64,000 bases of DNA, taken from assembly GCA_050084985.1 (NCBI GenBank), contig JBITNC010000002.1, positions 26,536,001-26,600,000 on the forward strand, written 5' to 3'. The position numbers and the translations under genes were made by a program. Of this stretch, positions 10,871 through 21,804 are shown piece after piece. Positions within the stretch are counted from its first letter, which is position 1; the number at the start of each line of letters is the position of its first letter. Source of the DNA: Nageia nagi (taxonomy: Eukaryota; Pinophyta). The notes under the pieces were generated by a model. The model ran no database searches. It was not told the origin of the DNA and saw nothing but the letters and a program-made list of their open reading frames with translations.

Positions 10871-12985
10871 TTGGTGTAAAGACAATATGGGCTTGGCTAT
10901 CTCAAGTACTTGAAGTTTGTGAATTGTTCAACCTTGCTACAAACTATTGAAAAGTTGGATATTGTTAGATTTATTGAATCCTTTGAATAAAAAGTAATGT
11001 ACATTTGGGAAGAGGACAACAAGGGCATAAGCCCCTTGTAATGGGAGTTTGAGGGTAGCATCATTAGGAAAAATATTTGGCACTTCTATTTTAATGTAAA
11101 ATAGATTCATCAAGGTCAATTCACCAATATATAATGAGATTCATTGAGGATTCACCAATGTGCAATACATATGTGTATGAATGGTTTTAGCTCATGATTT
11201 ATAGGTATGGGTGGTTTATATCCCATGCTTTTATGGCTATTATATTATAGTACCACTTTGTTATTTGGAGTTGTAATGATGCTATAAGTTTATTGTATAA
11301 TGTATTATAAAGTGTCTTTGTGGCATAATAAAAACCTAATATAATATAGGATGTATGCCTTTATTTTTATTATTTTTTCCTTTTAAGAATTTTTTAGGAT
11401 AACTCTTGGTATTTTTTATGGTTGCATATCGAAAATTCTTTAATTTTATGATATTATTATGCATTATATTTATGAAATAGGTTCTCAAAACTCTTTATTA
11501 AGGTCATGTTGGTTCAAATATTGGAAACACATCTTGGATGGATATTATGAAATATACAAGGGTCTCCATATTTGGGATCCATTAGCATGGAAGATAGTTA
11601 GGAGTAGGCATACGAGGTTTAATGAAGAAATCCATTCTACTAATGTTAATTCTTTTACTTGGTTATAGCTTATATATATTTAGTGTTTATTTAGATGGAT
11701 ATTTGTATATTATTTGGCTCATGATGCACATGGTGAACATCATGATGGTGATGATGATGCAACTACAAAGAATAAGTATGATACATTTGTTTACTAGATG
11801 ATTGGGATGTGTGAGAATTTGAAGGAAGATACCATAAAGAAAAGGTATTAGGTGATAATAACTACATATTTTTGTTAACGGTTGCCCCTAAGTTTAACAC
11901 AATGGAGGGTGTTGGAGATTAAGGTAGACTTAATGTCATCGTTGTGTTTATTAACATATAGGTATTTATTGATATTATGGTGAAATTCTCAACTCTTATT
12001 GGTTAAATTCATAATTTATGAATTGTTGTATTTATGATTAACCTATGAATGAGATTATTTTATTTTGTTATGTAATCTAATGCTATTTGTTATGTCAAAT
12101 ATATTAGTGGGAGTTATTGTTATTTAAAGAACACTCTTAACTAACATTTGGGCATTATGTTATAAATTGTTATGGTTCATTTGATCACCCAATTATGAAG
12201 ATATTATTTAGGGTTTAACCACCTATCTATTATTATTATACACTCTTATTTATTTCATATCATGCTCTTATATTTTGCTTAGATTTATGTGAAATATTCA
12301 TGTCAATTGATTCTTTGATATTATTGCATAATTACATTATAGGCATCCCCCTTTGATCTTTCGAAGCTCATTTTCAGATCCATAGTTGGAAATTTATTAG
12401 AGAGCAGGTCGACCATGAAATAATTTTTAACCTTTGGATTTGTTTTTTTATTTATTTGGTTTTACATGGTCAACGTCGTGAAAAAGTAGAGATACTCCAA
12501 ACACGTTAAATTTGTATGCCATGTCACAACAACAACCAAGTAAAATGTAATTATTTTAACCATTCTTTGAAAAAACAAGCCTCATTTGTCATATTCATTT
12601 GCATGTTCTTTGTTTTAACCGTTCATTGAAAATCAATTATCTCTTTTAGACTTCTCATTCCTAATACGATCACATATGAGGATCATAACAGGAGCGAACA
12701 CCATCAACATGAACATGAATGAACAACATGAAGTAAGTTTTTCAAATTGTACACTATTATGTGAAACATCAAAAAAGAGTTATGAAATTAGGTGCATTTG
12801 TTGTGTTAAATAGTGCTAGGTTCACATGTGTTTGATGAACCAGTTCCATATACCATATCGAGCATAAAATACGCATGATTAGTTTGAATTGGTTCAAAAT
12901 TTATTCATTTCATACAAAAGCTATATCAAATATATTTTTTGTTTATTCCAATGCCCAATTGATAAAAACACTTCGAAGATAGATA
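10871..12985. other. AT-rich spacer, possible old LTR at its left end
   Basis: No protein-coding or RNA gene is recognisable. The start of this stretch may be the 3' LTR of the copia fragment to its left, because TGTTAGATTTATTG at 10963 looks like an LTR start. The rest is AT-rich sequence with short low-complexity runs. Confidence 0.35.
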
Positions 12986-14047
12986 CATCATACAACTAAT
13001 AATAAAAAAATATGATAAAAACTAACATATTTTTATTATGTTACTTATGTGATAATAAAAAGTTAGCAACTCTAAAGGAATTAAATATTTACCGTTATTA
13101 AAAAAATTCCATAATAACATATATGTTATTCATTATAAATACTATCTTTTGAAATATAACATTGTAAGGTCAGACATATAGATTAAGTTTTATTAAAATA
13201 TTATTTTCTTATGTCAAATATTTAATTATAAATATGATTATAGTTTTCAGAAATAATGATAAAAATGATTACACTAATATCTAGTTTTTTTTGTTATATT
13301 TTTTTGTATATTTATATCTTGTTAATTGTAAACATGATTCTAGTTTTCGTAAACCATGATAAAAACAATTATGCTAGTATCTAATTTTATTTGTTATGTT
13401 TTTTTCTACATCTATATCTTGTATAAAATAGTGATAATTTAACATGTGAATTATATTATTTTTAAAATGTACATACACTAAATGAGTATTTGAAGAATTT
13501 ATTGGAATTATTTACTTATGACTAATTTCTTATTTATTGGTTTTTTTCTATATGATGTAGATGAAAAATATTATATAAAAAATTATATTTTTATTATAAA
13601 ATAGAGAAACTTTTAGAAATTGAATCATTGTAATTTATATTTATACTTGTACATGTATAAAATAAATTTACATATTAAATATAATGTTATAAAATATCTT
13701 ACTATTTATTTAAAAAACATCTATTTGTATACTAGTTAATTTTTTAATCCTATAATATTTATATACTTAACAATTCTATTATTACCATGTTGTGAATAAA
13801 ATTTAAAAAAATAAAAAACTAATACATATATATTTTATCAATATTTTCACACCATTGATAATAAAAATAAGATTATTATATTAATGTTGTATACTAACTC
13901 ATCAATTATTTCAGTTATCTAATATAATCTTTTTTATAAAAAATATAAATGAATTAAATAATATTAAAAATAAATTGACCATGATAACATGTGTTATTAA
14001 TTGTAAATATGATCTTTTAAAAAATGATAATGCAATATCATACTTTT
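12986..14047. repeat. AT-rich tandem repeat, copy 1 (interrupted)
   Basis: This stretch matches 15900-16830 block by block, for example around AACATATATGTTATTCATT, and in the region with the run of TATA-like words. The match breaks at about 14047 where a LINE remnant intervenes, and resumes at about 15581. Confidence 0.75.
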
Positions 14048-15588
14048 TATTTGGATGAAAAAAATTTAAATTGAGAAAAGACTAATTATACAAAAAGGAG
14101 GGTGAGATTAGCACACCCTGAAAGTCACACTTACTGAACACTTAGGAAACAAAATAAAATTAGAAAACACCAAACATGATAAAAGTCCACATAAACTCCT
14201 TACGAAGTGCTAAAAATATCAACTAACAAGCTAGTCAGTTTCATGCTCATCATGAGGATGAAAACTATTTGTTTAATCGAGGTAAGCCCAACCATGATTA
14301 GTGCTATCATCATTGCTCCAGTCATCATTCTCCTTTAGTTGAGTAAGGAGCTAAGAAGTTGCCACATCTCCCACTATGGGCACAATCGCCCAATTGCATT
14401 ATGGCTATGAGCGAGGGTCATCACCCCATCCCATCCCATCTTCAAAGGAGAAACACTCGATTGCACATCCCAACATGACTACACATGGGAGGAGGAAGGA
14501 GCAGCAGAGCATAGTCTTTTTGAATTTAAAGGTGGTTGGGACCAATGTCAAACATGTGATGGAGGTTGGTGAGGAGAGGAACCCTAACTTTGAGGTCAAG
14601 TTTGTCCACCTAAAACACCCCATCATTGAGTATGTTGATGCTGAGGAGGTCGATTAGGAGGGAGCCAACTCTTAGCACAGGGAGCATTGGCCCAATCGTG
14701 AGCAATAATCTACAACCATGTATCATAGAATATGGTATATTTATCAGAAAGGGAAAAAGAAATAGAAGCTTTTTTTATGCCAAAAATGATGTTACTTTTT
14801 GCTCTTCCATAAATTAAATAGAACAGTAACATGGAAGATGTGCCACACTTCAAGTAAGGGTTTTGAAAATTACAGAGGATCACCCAAAAGAGCATGAACC
14901 CAAGAACAACGTGTAGTAAAAAATTGGTTAAAAAAAGAGAAAATCCAATCTCATACAGCTTCAGCTTTTAAATAAAACTAGAAAACATGAAGAAAATCTT
15001 CAAGAGAATTGTGAAAAGCACAAGTAGTATTAGGGACCCCCAAGTAAACTCTATGGATGCTGATAGGTAAACCTTGGTGTAAAAAACTCTAAGCAAAATA
15101 AACTATGCTTAGGTTCAATATAATATTTCCAAATAGTAGTGAAATGCAATTTCCATCTTAACTGAGATGAAAGAAGATCCCATCTATTATTCAAAAACTC
15201 AACCATGGGAACATGTGCTGAAAGCTAAGAATGACCCAAGTGAGGTTTATACTTGAGCAAATGAACATTGTTAAGCCAGACCCAGTCTACCCACTACGAA
15301 GGTTGAAAGACTTTGCTCAGTCGAATCCAAATCGAGAAATGAGTTTTATCAATTAAAAACTCAAAAGATGACTTATCACTAGGCAAGAGCCCATACAAGT
15401 GTCTGAACTTATCCTAAGTATACCAACTATTGGTCTAAACATCATAAAGATCATGAAAAGAGTTAATTCCCTTTTTGTGAAATCTTAAAACATGAATCCA
15501 TTGCACATGCGTTAAAAGAATGCCATAGTAAGTAACAGCCAGGTACCACCACAAACTAAGGGAGGAACAAGAAGGTCCCTTATAATTA
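14048..15588 (-). mobile_element. 5'-truncated LINE remnant, ORF2 C-terminal region
   Basis: The minus-strand translation of about 14700-15480 reads as the C-terminal domain of a plant LINE ORF2 (zf-RVT type): tryptophan-rich stretches such as WIRLSKVFQPS, a NNRWDLLSSQLRWK-like block, then a cysteine/histidine zinc-binding-like segment and a KAEA..DWI helix. Nearly all stops in this frame are TAG where the family has tryptophan. The insertion lies inside an AT-rich repeat unit, which resumes on its right side. No RT core is present. Confidence 0.55.
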
Positions 15589-16840
15589 TTTTTATTAAAT
15601 AGTTTCAGTGAATATATTATTATTTAATTTCATTTGTAATTATTGTATATAATATTTTTTATTTGATTGAATACAATATTTTCTATTTGAATAATAAAAT
15701 ATTTTTTATAAGGATATTATTTTGTTTTATAATAATATATTAAAAGAAGTGTAGCTTAACATTTATCTCATTATTTACTTTAACTTTTATTTGATTGAAT
15801 GCAATATTCTTTTTTGCGAAGAATATACAATATTTTATTACATTATAATTTCTATGCATGCAAACACATAATTAATGTCTTATGATTTACAAAAAGATAA
15901 TGTTTTATTAGTTTACTTATCTGATAATAAAACAAGTAACAACTATAAATGAATTAAATACGATTATTAAAAAAATTCCATAGTAACATATATGTTATTC
16001 ATTATAAATAGTATCTTTTGAAATATTATATTGTAAAATTTTAAGTTTTATTTAAATATTATTTTCTCATGTCAAATAATTAATTATAAGCATGATTCTA
16101 GTTTTCAGAAACAATGATAAAAATAATTATGCTAATATCTAATTTTATTTGTTATGTTTTTGTCTACATTATATCTTTACATAAAATAGTAACACTTTAA
16201 AATATGAATTATATTATTTTTAAAATGTACAAACACTAAATAAATGAATTTTTGAAGAATTTTTTGAAATTATTTACTTATGTATGATTTCTTATTTATT
16301 AGTTTATTTTCTATAGGATATAGTTGAAAAATATTATATACAAAATTATATTTTTATTATAAAATAGAGAAATTTTTGGAAATTGAATCATTGTAATTTA
16401 TATTTATACTCATAAATGTATAAAATAAATTTACATATTGAATATAATGTTATAAAATATCTTACTATTTGTTTAAAAAATATCTTTTTGTATACTAGTT
16501 CATTTTTTAATACTAGAATATTTATATATTCAACTATTTTATTATTACCATGTTGTGAATAAAATTTTAAAAAATAAAAATCTAATACATTATATTTTAC
16601 TAGTATTTTCATGCCATTGATAAGAAAAATATCATTATACTAATGTTGCATATTATCATACCATATCTTCTAACTAATCAATTATTTCAATGATCTAGTA
16701 TAAATTTTTTTATAACAAATATAAATGAATTAAATAACATTAAAAATAAAATGATCTTAATAACATGTGTTATTAATTGTAAATATGATCTTTTAAAAAA
16801 AGATAATGCAATATCATATTTTGAAATAGATATTAACTTA
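15589..16840. repeat. AT-rich tandem repeat, copy 2 (1252-bp unit)
   Basis: TTTTTATTRAATAGTTTCAG occurs at 15589 and again at 16841, giving a period of 1252 bp. The following 250 bp of copies 2 and 3 are closely similar. No coding potential. The unit is over 80 percent A+T by eye. Confidence 0.8.
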
Positions 16841-17119
16841 TTTTTATTGAATAGTTTCAGTTAATATATTATTATTTAATTTTAGTTGTAATTATTGTAT
16901 ATAATATTTTTAATTTGATTGAATACAATACTTTCTATTTGAATAATAAAATGTTTCTTATGTGGATGATATTTTGTTTTATAATAATATATAAAAAGAA
17001 GTGTAACTCAACATTTATCTTATTATTTACGTTAACTTTTATTTCATTGAATGCAATATTCTTGCTTGTGAAGAATATTAAAAATATTTTACTATATTAT
17101 ACTTTTTATAGGTGCAAAC
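16841..17119. repeat. AT-rich tandem repeat, copy 3, left part
   Basis: Start of the third copy of the 1252-bp unit, interrupted at 17119 by insertion of the LTR element and continued at 23969. The bases CAAAC at 17115-17119 are the left copy of the target duplication. Confidence 0.8.
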
Positions 17120-17174
17120 TGTTGAGCATGTGTGATTGAGAAGTGTAATTGTAATTGTTGTCAACAAGGTATTG

Positions 17175-18225
17175 ATCGGGTTCCGGAGGTATTGACCGGG
17201 TTCCGGAGGCTTGAAAGAATTCCGGAATTGAGAAGTGTGATTGTAATAGTTGTTAACAAGACTGTGATCAGATTCCGGAGGTTTGACCGGGTTCCGGAGG
17301 TGCTGAGTGATTGAGATGTTGTCAATACGTGATTTTGGTAAAGCCGGGGTTAAGTAAACAAAGAGTTCCAGAAGTGAAGTGTGCTTGTTTGATCAGTTTC
17401 CGGAGGTGAAATAAAGAGTGATAGAACAAGGTGTTGATCGCATTCCGGAAGTGAAGTGTGATTGATTGACCGGGTTCCGGAGGATTAACTAAGTTCCGAA
17501 AGTGAAGTGTGATTGATTGACCGGGTTCCGGAGGATTAACTAAGTTCCGAAAGTGAAGAGTGACTGTATAGATCGGGTTCCGGAGGTTTGACTGTGTTCC
17601 GGAAGAGAGTGTGATTGGTTGATCTAGTTCCGGAAGAAGATGACGTCAGTGATTTCGGGTCTTCACTTAAATCCGGAGTCCGGAAGTGATGAGGTCAGCA
17701 AGGAGCGATCAAAGAGCCGGAGCCAAGAGAGTAAAACATTCCGGAAGCAAGAGATGACATCACCAGGAGAACGATGCTCACATTTGTGAATACAACCGGC
17801 GTCCGGAAGAAATGAGGTCAGCAAAGAGTGATAAAAGAGTCCGGAGATAAAAGTCCGGAAATGATGACATCATGAGGAAAGCGTTATACTCTATTTCCGG
17901 AGTCCGGAAGCGATGACATCATGATGCAGAGTTCAAAAGTCCGGAGGTAAAGGTCCGGAGACAAAAGTCCGGAGGTCAAGGTCCGGAGATAAAGATTCGG
18001 AGATACACGTCCAAAGATAGAAGTCCGGAAATGATGACATCATGCGAGAAGCGTTATACTCTATTTCCGGAGTCCGGAGGATGATGACATCACAATGTAT
18101 ACAGGAAACATCCGGTAAGCGAGGAAAAGAGTCCGGAATTATCAGAAAAGCTATTGAAGAAGACAAAGGGTCCGGAATCGTAAGAAATACCATAATGAAG
18201 AATAAAAGAGTCCGGAATTAGCTGA
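17175..18225 (+). repeat. TCCGGA palindrome array in the 5' LTR
   Basis: About 30 exact copies of the palindrome TCCGGA, plus several one-base variants, lie in about 1.05 kb, mostly as GTTCCGGAGG, GTCCGGAAG or GTCCGGAGATA. Chance expectation for one hexamer is below one. The block also has six TGACGTCA or TGACATCA motifs at 17641, 17755, 17865, 17914, 18035 and 18085. Sirevirus LTRs are reported to carry CCGG-type palindromes, so this may be an extended form. Confidence 0.9.
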
Positions 18226-18447
18226 AATCCGTGGAGAAAGAAGTATACCTGTCTAAACAACTCTGTTTGAGAAATGGAAGCGTTCGTCAGTTACAAACAA
18301 GGATTCTGTTGATAACGTATAATGGTAGGAACAGTTTCCTGGAGTGTTATTGATGCGTAACGGTTAAGTACAGGAATGATGTGAAGAATGGAAAAAAGAA
18401 AAGGAGCAGAGAGTTGCAGCGGGGATCAGAAGAGTAGAAGTTATGAG

Positions 18448-18633
18448 TGCACAGCTCGAGGAGAGTAGTAGCTGAGATTGCACAGCTCGAGGAGAGTAGA
18501 AGTAATGAGTGCACAGCTCAAGGAGAGAAGAAGTAATGAGTGCACAGCTCAAGGATAGAAGAAGTTATGAGTGCACAACTCGAGGAGAGTAGTAGCTGAG
18601 AGTTTACAGCTAAAGGAATAAGTGAAGCAAGTA
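18448..18633 (+). repeat. 31-bp tandem repeat in the 5' LTR, about six copies
   Basis: The phrase TGCACAGCTCGAGGA, or a close variant, starts at 18448, 18479, 18510, 18541 and 18572, exactly every 31 bp. A sixth, weaker copy starts at 18603. The same array is in the 3' LTR from 23133. It lies just upstream of the TATA box, the position of an enhancer-like U3 repeat. Confidence 0.85.
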
Positions 18634-18645
18634 GTGGGACATGCA

Positions 18646-18653
18646 TATATAAG
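18646..18653 (+). promoter_or_regulatory. LTR promoter TATA box
   Basis: TATATAAG is the best TATA match in the LTR and lies between the upstream repeats and the stem-loop cluster. Transcription would be expected to start about 30 bp downstream, which puts the stem-loops inside the element RNA. The same box is in the 3' LTR at 23331-23338. Confidence 0.6.
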
Positions 18654-18908
18654 AGTTGGTTTCTAGGTGTAAAAGAAGTGGGATGAAAAGGGTGAAAAGA
18701 GGCAAAGTGTGTGCGGAGTGTGTGATGAGAAGTGCGTGAAGTAAAGTATGCAAACGCAGGTAATTGCATGAGTGTGATGAGCAGAGAAGTGAGTGAAAGC
18801 AAGTGCTGTGTGTAAAGTGAAGTATCCGAAGTGTATGCCGTGAGCATTAGAGCTAGACCATTGAGGGTCTTCTAGAACTGTATTCTTTCTTTCATCTTGA
18901 ATGATGTC

Positions 18909-19098
18909 TCAAGTGGGTGCTTGATAAGTGGTAGTTGGTGCTACCCTTCACAGTTGGTGCTGTGAGTTTGAGAGCTGGAGTTGGTGCTCCAGGCAGTTGG
19001 TGCTGCCATTCTCAGAGTGGTAGTCGGTGCTACCCTTCACAGTTGGTGCTGTGACTCTGTAAGCTTTCTTTAATGGCTGGATTTGGATTGGTGTCCAA
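18909..19098 (+). other. Cluster of eight stem-loops with a common hexaloop
   Basis: Eight hairpins lie in 190 bp. Each has the loop TTGGTG (or TGGGTG, TCGGTG) closed by a different perfect stem: TCAAG/CTTGA (18909), GGTAG/CTACC (18930), TCACAG/CTGTGA (18948), CTGGAG/CTCCAG (18975), GGCAG/CTGCC (18992), GGTAG/CTACC (19019), TCACAG/CTGTGA (19037), TTGGA/TCCAA (19083). The outer pairs differ but stay paired, as expected for selected RNA structure. They lie downstream of the TATA box. A further hairpin with loop ATTGAG and stem AGACC/GGTCT is at 18855-18870. The 3' LTR has the same cluster at 23595-23784. Confidence 0.8.
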
Positions 19099-19283
19099 GC
19101 AGTCATATTCGGGGATGTAGCCAATCTGGTGAACCTCGTTACATCTGGTGTTGTGTGATGTACTGGTGTGATTGCTTAGTTTTCTCTGGTTTTTAATCTA
19201 TCGTTATTTAAGAAGATTAAATTGATTATTTTTATATATACTGATTCACCCCCCCCTCTCAGTGTCACTCAAAGTCCAACAAT

Positions 19284-19295
19284 TGGTATCAGAGC
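19284..19295 (+). promoter_or_regulatory. Primer binding site, initiator tRNA-Met
   Basis: TGGTATCAGAGC, two bases after the LTR end, is the exact complement of the 3' end of plant initiator methionine tRNA, the usual copia primer. Confidence 0.95.
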
Positions 19296-19345
19296 CAAGT
19301 TCCTACTCAGGCTATAACAGCTAAGGAGATCCGGGTAGTGGCACT

Positions 19346-21482
19346 ATGGCAAGCGGAGAAGGTTTCTCATCTAACAAGGCACCTCTCTTTGATGGAAACA
19401 ATTATGCTTTCTGGAAAATTCGAATGAAGACTTATCTCAGTGCGTTGGGATTTGGCACTTGGAATGCGGTTAAAAGAGGTTACACTCCTCCCCTACAGGT
19501 CCCTCAGATGAAGCAGAAAGAAAGGCATTTGAATATGATGCCAAAGCAAGAAATGCTCTAATGTGTGGTCTTGTGGACAGCGAACTGGTGAAAGTTATGG
19601 CATGCAAATCTACTAAAGAAATGTGGAAAAAGTTGAAAAGCATTCACGAAGGAGATGACAAAGTTAAGGAAGCAAAACTCCAAACTCATAGAGCTCAATT
19701 CGAAGGTCTAAAGATGAATGAAGATGAAACCATCGAAGCCTACATGCTAAGAGTAAATGAAATTACTAATGCAATCAGAGGTCTTGGAGAAGAAATTGAA
19801 GATCATGTCATCGTAAAAAAGGTACTGCGATCTCTCACATCTCGCTTTGATTCAAAAGTGTCTGCAATTGAAGAAGCAAAAAATTTGAAAACTTTCAGCA
19901 TGGATGAATTGCATGGATCACTAACTGCTTATGAAATGAGGATCGGAAAAACAAAACCTTCAGAAAAGGAAGCAGCGTTTAAAACCAGTAACAGTACCAA
20001 AGCCAAAGTGGATTCTGACGATGAGGAACAATCGGACGAAGCAGAGGCAAATTTCATTAGAAAGCTAAAAAGAGGAAAAGGTAAGTATAAAGGCAAGCTG
20101 CCGTTTAAATGTTTTAACTGTGGTGGTATTGGTCATTTTATTTCAAGGTGTCCATATAAAAAACTGATAAAGATGATCAAGAGTCATGTCTTGAGAGAAA
20201 CCACAGAGTGAAATCTCATGCTAAAAATAAAAGGTCAAATAAACAGAGATTCATATCTAGAAATGAAGGCTCCACTGATGATGGTTCCAGCAGTGAATCA
20301 GAAAAAGAATACAATGGAGCATCGTTTATGGCATTTGAAGAGAAACTGAATAAAGATAGTCAAACTGACCAAAAACATAAAGAGTCAGATGAAGAAACTG
20401 ACTGTGAGATTGAGTATGATCTTGAAGAAGAACTAATAACAGCATTGAATGAACTAGAGAAAGAAATAAAGAAAAATGAGAGACTCTCAAAAAGGTTTGA
20501 TGATGCAAGCAATATCATAGAAAACTTAAAAGTAGAAGTGGAAGAGTCTAGGAGAATAAATGAGAGTTTGGAGGAACAACTTCTAGTGAAAGTTGAGAGT
20601 TACAGCAAGCTTGAAGAAGAAACAACTGGGCTGCGTATGCAACTAGAGGAAGTCACCAAGAAAATTAGCTCCTTTGAATATCTAGAAGGAAGGTCGACTA
20701 AACTCAGCGAAATCATCAATAGTCAAAGAATGTTTTCTGATAGATCTGGTCTGGGATATGAACAAGGACAATCTTCCCATGACACAAAAAGAGAAGACAT
20801 GAAAGAAACCAAGAAGAAGGAAGGTGGCTCAGGACTGGAGGATGATGGCTACACTCAAGTGCATTCCAAAAGAAGACCCTATACAGGACCAAGAAGTACT
20901 CAGCAACACAATAGATATATCCATTCTTTCAATGGGTACTGTTTCAAGTGCAATGAGTATGGACACAAGATTTCTGAATGTAAGTATAACATCACTCCAA
21001 GAACCTTTGTTACTAGGAATGCATTCGGTCCACTAGTGGAGTATCCTGTTGAATGTTACAAATGTCATGAATATGGACACATTGCCAGATTCTGCAGAAG
21101 TAATCATGGCATGAGGTTCTTCCCACGGAGACAATTTCCCTCCATGAGACAGAATAAACAGTTTCAGCGCAGTCATCCACAAGAAGAAGAAAAGTGTAAT
21201 AAAAAACAAGGAGCTGAAACAAAAGTAAAACAAGTCTGGAAAGAAAAGGAGAAACCCAGAGAGGATAAAGAGTCCTTGGTTGCTCAAACAGAATTAAAAG
21301 CTCAAAACAAACCATCACCATGGATACTAGACAGCGGATGCTCAAGTCACATGACAGGTGACAAGAAGAAATTTCAAAAACTACAGGAATATGAAGGTGG
21401 GACAGTTAGATTTGGAAATGATGATTGGTTTTGGCATAAGAGCAGTAAGAGATATGCCCAGTGTCAGCAAACCAATAGATGA
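19346..21482 (+). pseudogene. Sirevirus-like gag, then start of protease
   Basis: Begins at ATG 19346 with FDGNNYAFWKIRMKTYL, the copia gag (UBN2-type) opening, and continues through KVLRSLTSRFDSK and MDELHGSLTAYEMR. A first zinc knuckle, CFNCGGIGHFISRC, is near 20110. A long acidic coiled coil rich in E and K is at about 20400-20720, then two more CX2CX4HX4C knuckles (CFKCNEYGHKISEC and CYKCHEYGHIARFC) at about 20940 and 21055. The frame ends just after the protease active-site segment DSGCSSHMTGD. Two one-base frame changes break the gene: near 19490, and in an A6 run near 20158. Intact, it would build the virus-like particle that packages element RNA. Confidence 0.85.
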
Positions 21483-21585
21483 TATTTGTGATTCATGCAA
21501 CACCGACCTATGCGGACAAATAAAAACACAGAGTGTAAATAGAGATAAGTATTTTATTCTGTTCATATTTGATTATTCAAGCTAG
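21483..21585 (+). pseudogene. Scrap of pre-integrase and integrase
   Basis: The translation continues with CDSC, the end of the pre-integrase zinc motif, then DLCG and NRDKYFILFI, which are phrases of the copia integrase core around its first catalytic aspartate. The sequence between them is missing, so at least one internal deletion joined these parts. A stop follows. Confidence 0.65.
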
Positions 21586-21694
21586 GAGTTGTCTTTCTCA
21601 AGCATTAGCTAGTTCTGGACGTCACATTCTCAGGGGAAGTGCTTCTGTGGATCCTGTATTTACTACTAATTTTCTGAGAATGTCGTGTATGGAC

Positions 21695-21804
21695 TCAGGG
21701 GGAGTCTGTAAGTGCCCTTTGTTATTGTTGACAAAGGGGGAGAGAAAAGTCCCGATCATGGTGTCTGATCGAATGGTGTTACCAACAATTCCAAAGGGGG
21801 AGAT
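21695..21804 (+). promoter_or_regulatory. Multiplied polypurine tracts before the 3' LTR
   Basis: The phrase GGGGGAG occurs three times, at about 21699 (CAGGGGGAGTC), 21735 (AAAGGGGGAGAG) and 21795 (CAAAGGGGGAGAT). The last abuts the 3' LTR and would prime plus-strand synthesis. Repeated polypurine tracts are described as a hallmark of Sireviruses. Confidence 0.75.

Larger units (their letters stand above)
17120..19281 (+). repeat. 5' LTR of the Sirevirus-like element (2162 bp)
   Basis: Begins TGTTGAGCATGTG and ends GTCCAACA, with TG...CA termini. It is built from modules in this order: a TCCGGA-rich block (17175-18225), a 31-bp tandem repeat (18448-18633), a TATA box (18646), and a stem-loop cluster (18909-19098). 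Open frames on either strand inside it are by-products of these repeats. Confidence 0.95.

Noticed and set aside
14376-14657. 93-codon plus-strand frame
   Set aside because: Lies opposite the 3' part of the minus-strand LINE remnant; no domain.
17933-18193. Minus-strand 86-codon frame in the palindrome block (also at 22618-22878)
   Set aside because: Composed of the repeated TCCGGA phrases; not a protein.
18364-18847. Minus-strand serine/leucine-rich open frames in the LTRs (also at 23049-23533)
   Set aside because: They arise from the 31-bp tandem repeat and purine-rich LTR sequence, and recur identically in both LTRs.
20150-20170. Programmed frameshift at the A6C run in the Sirevirus-like gag
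   Set aside because: The reading phase does not place the run as a standard slippery heptamer, and another frame break exists near 19490, so simple indels are likelier.
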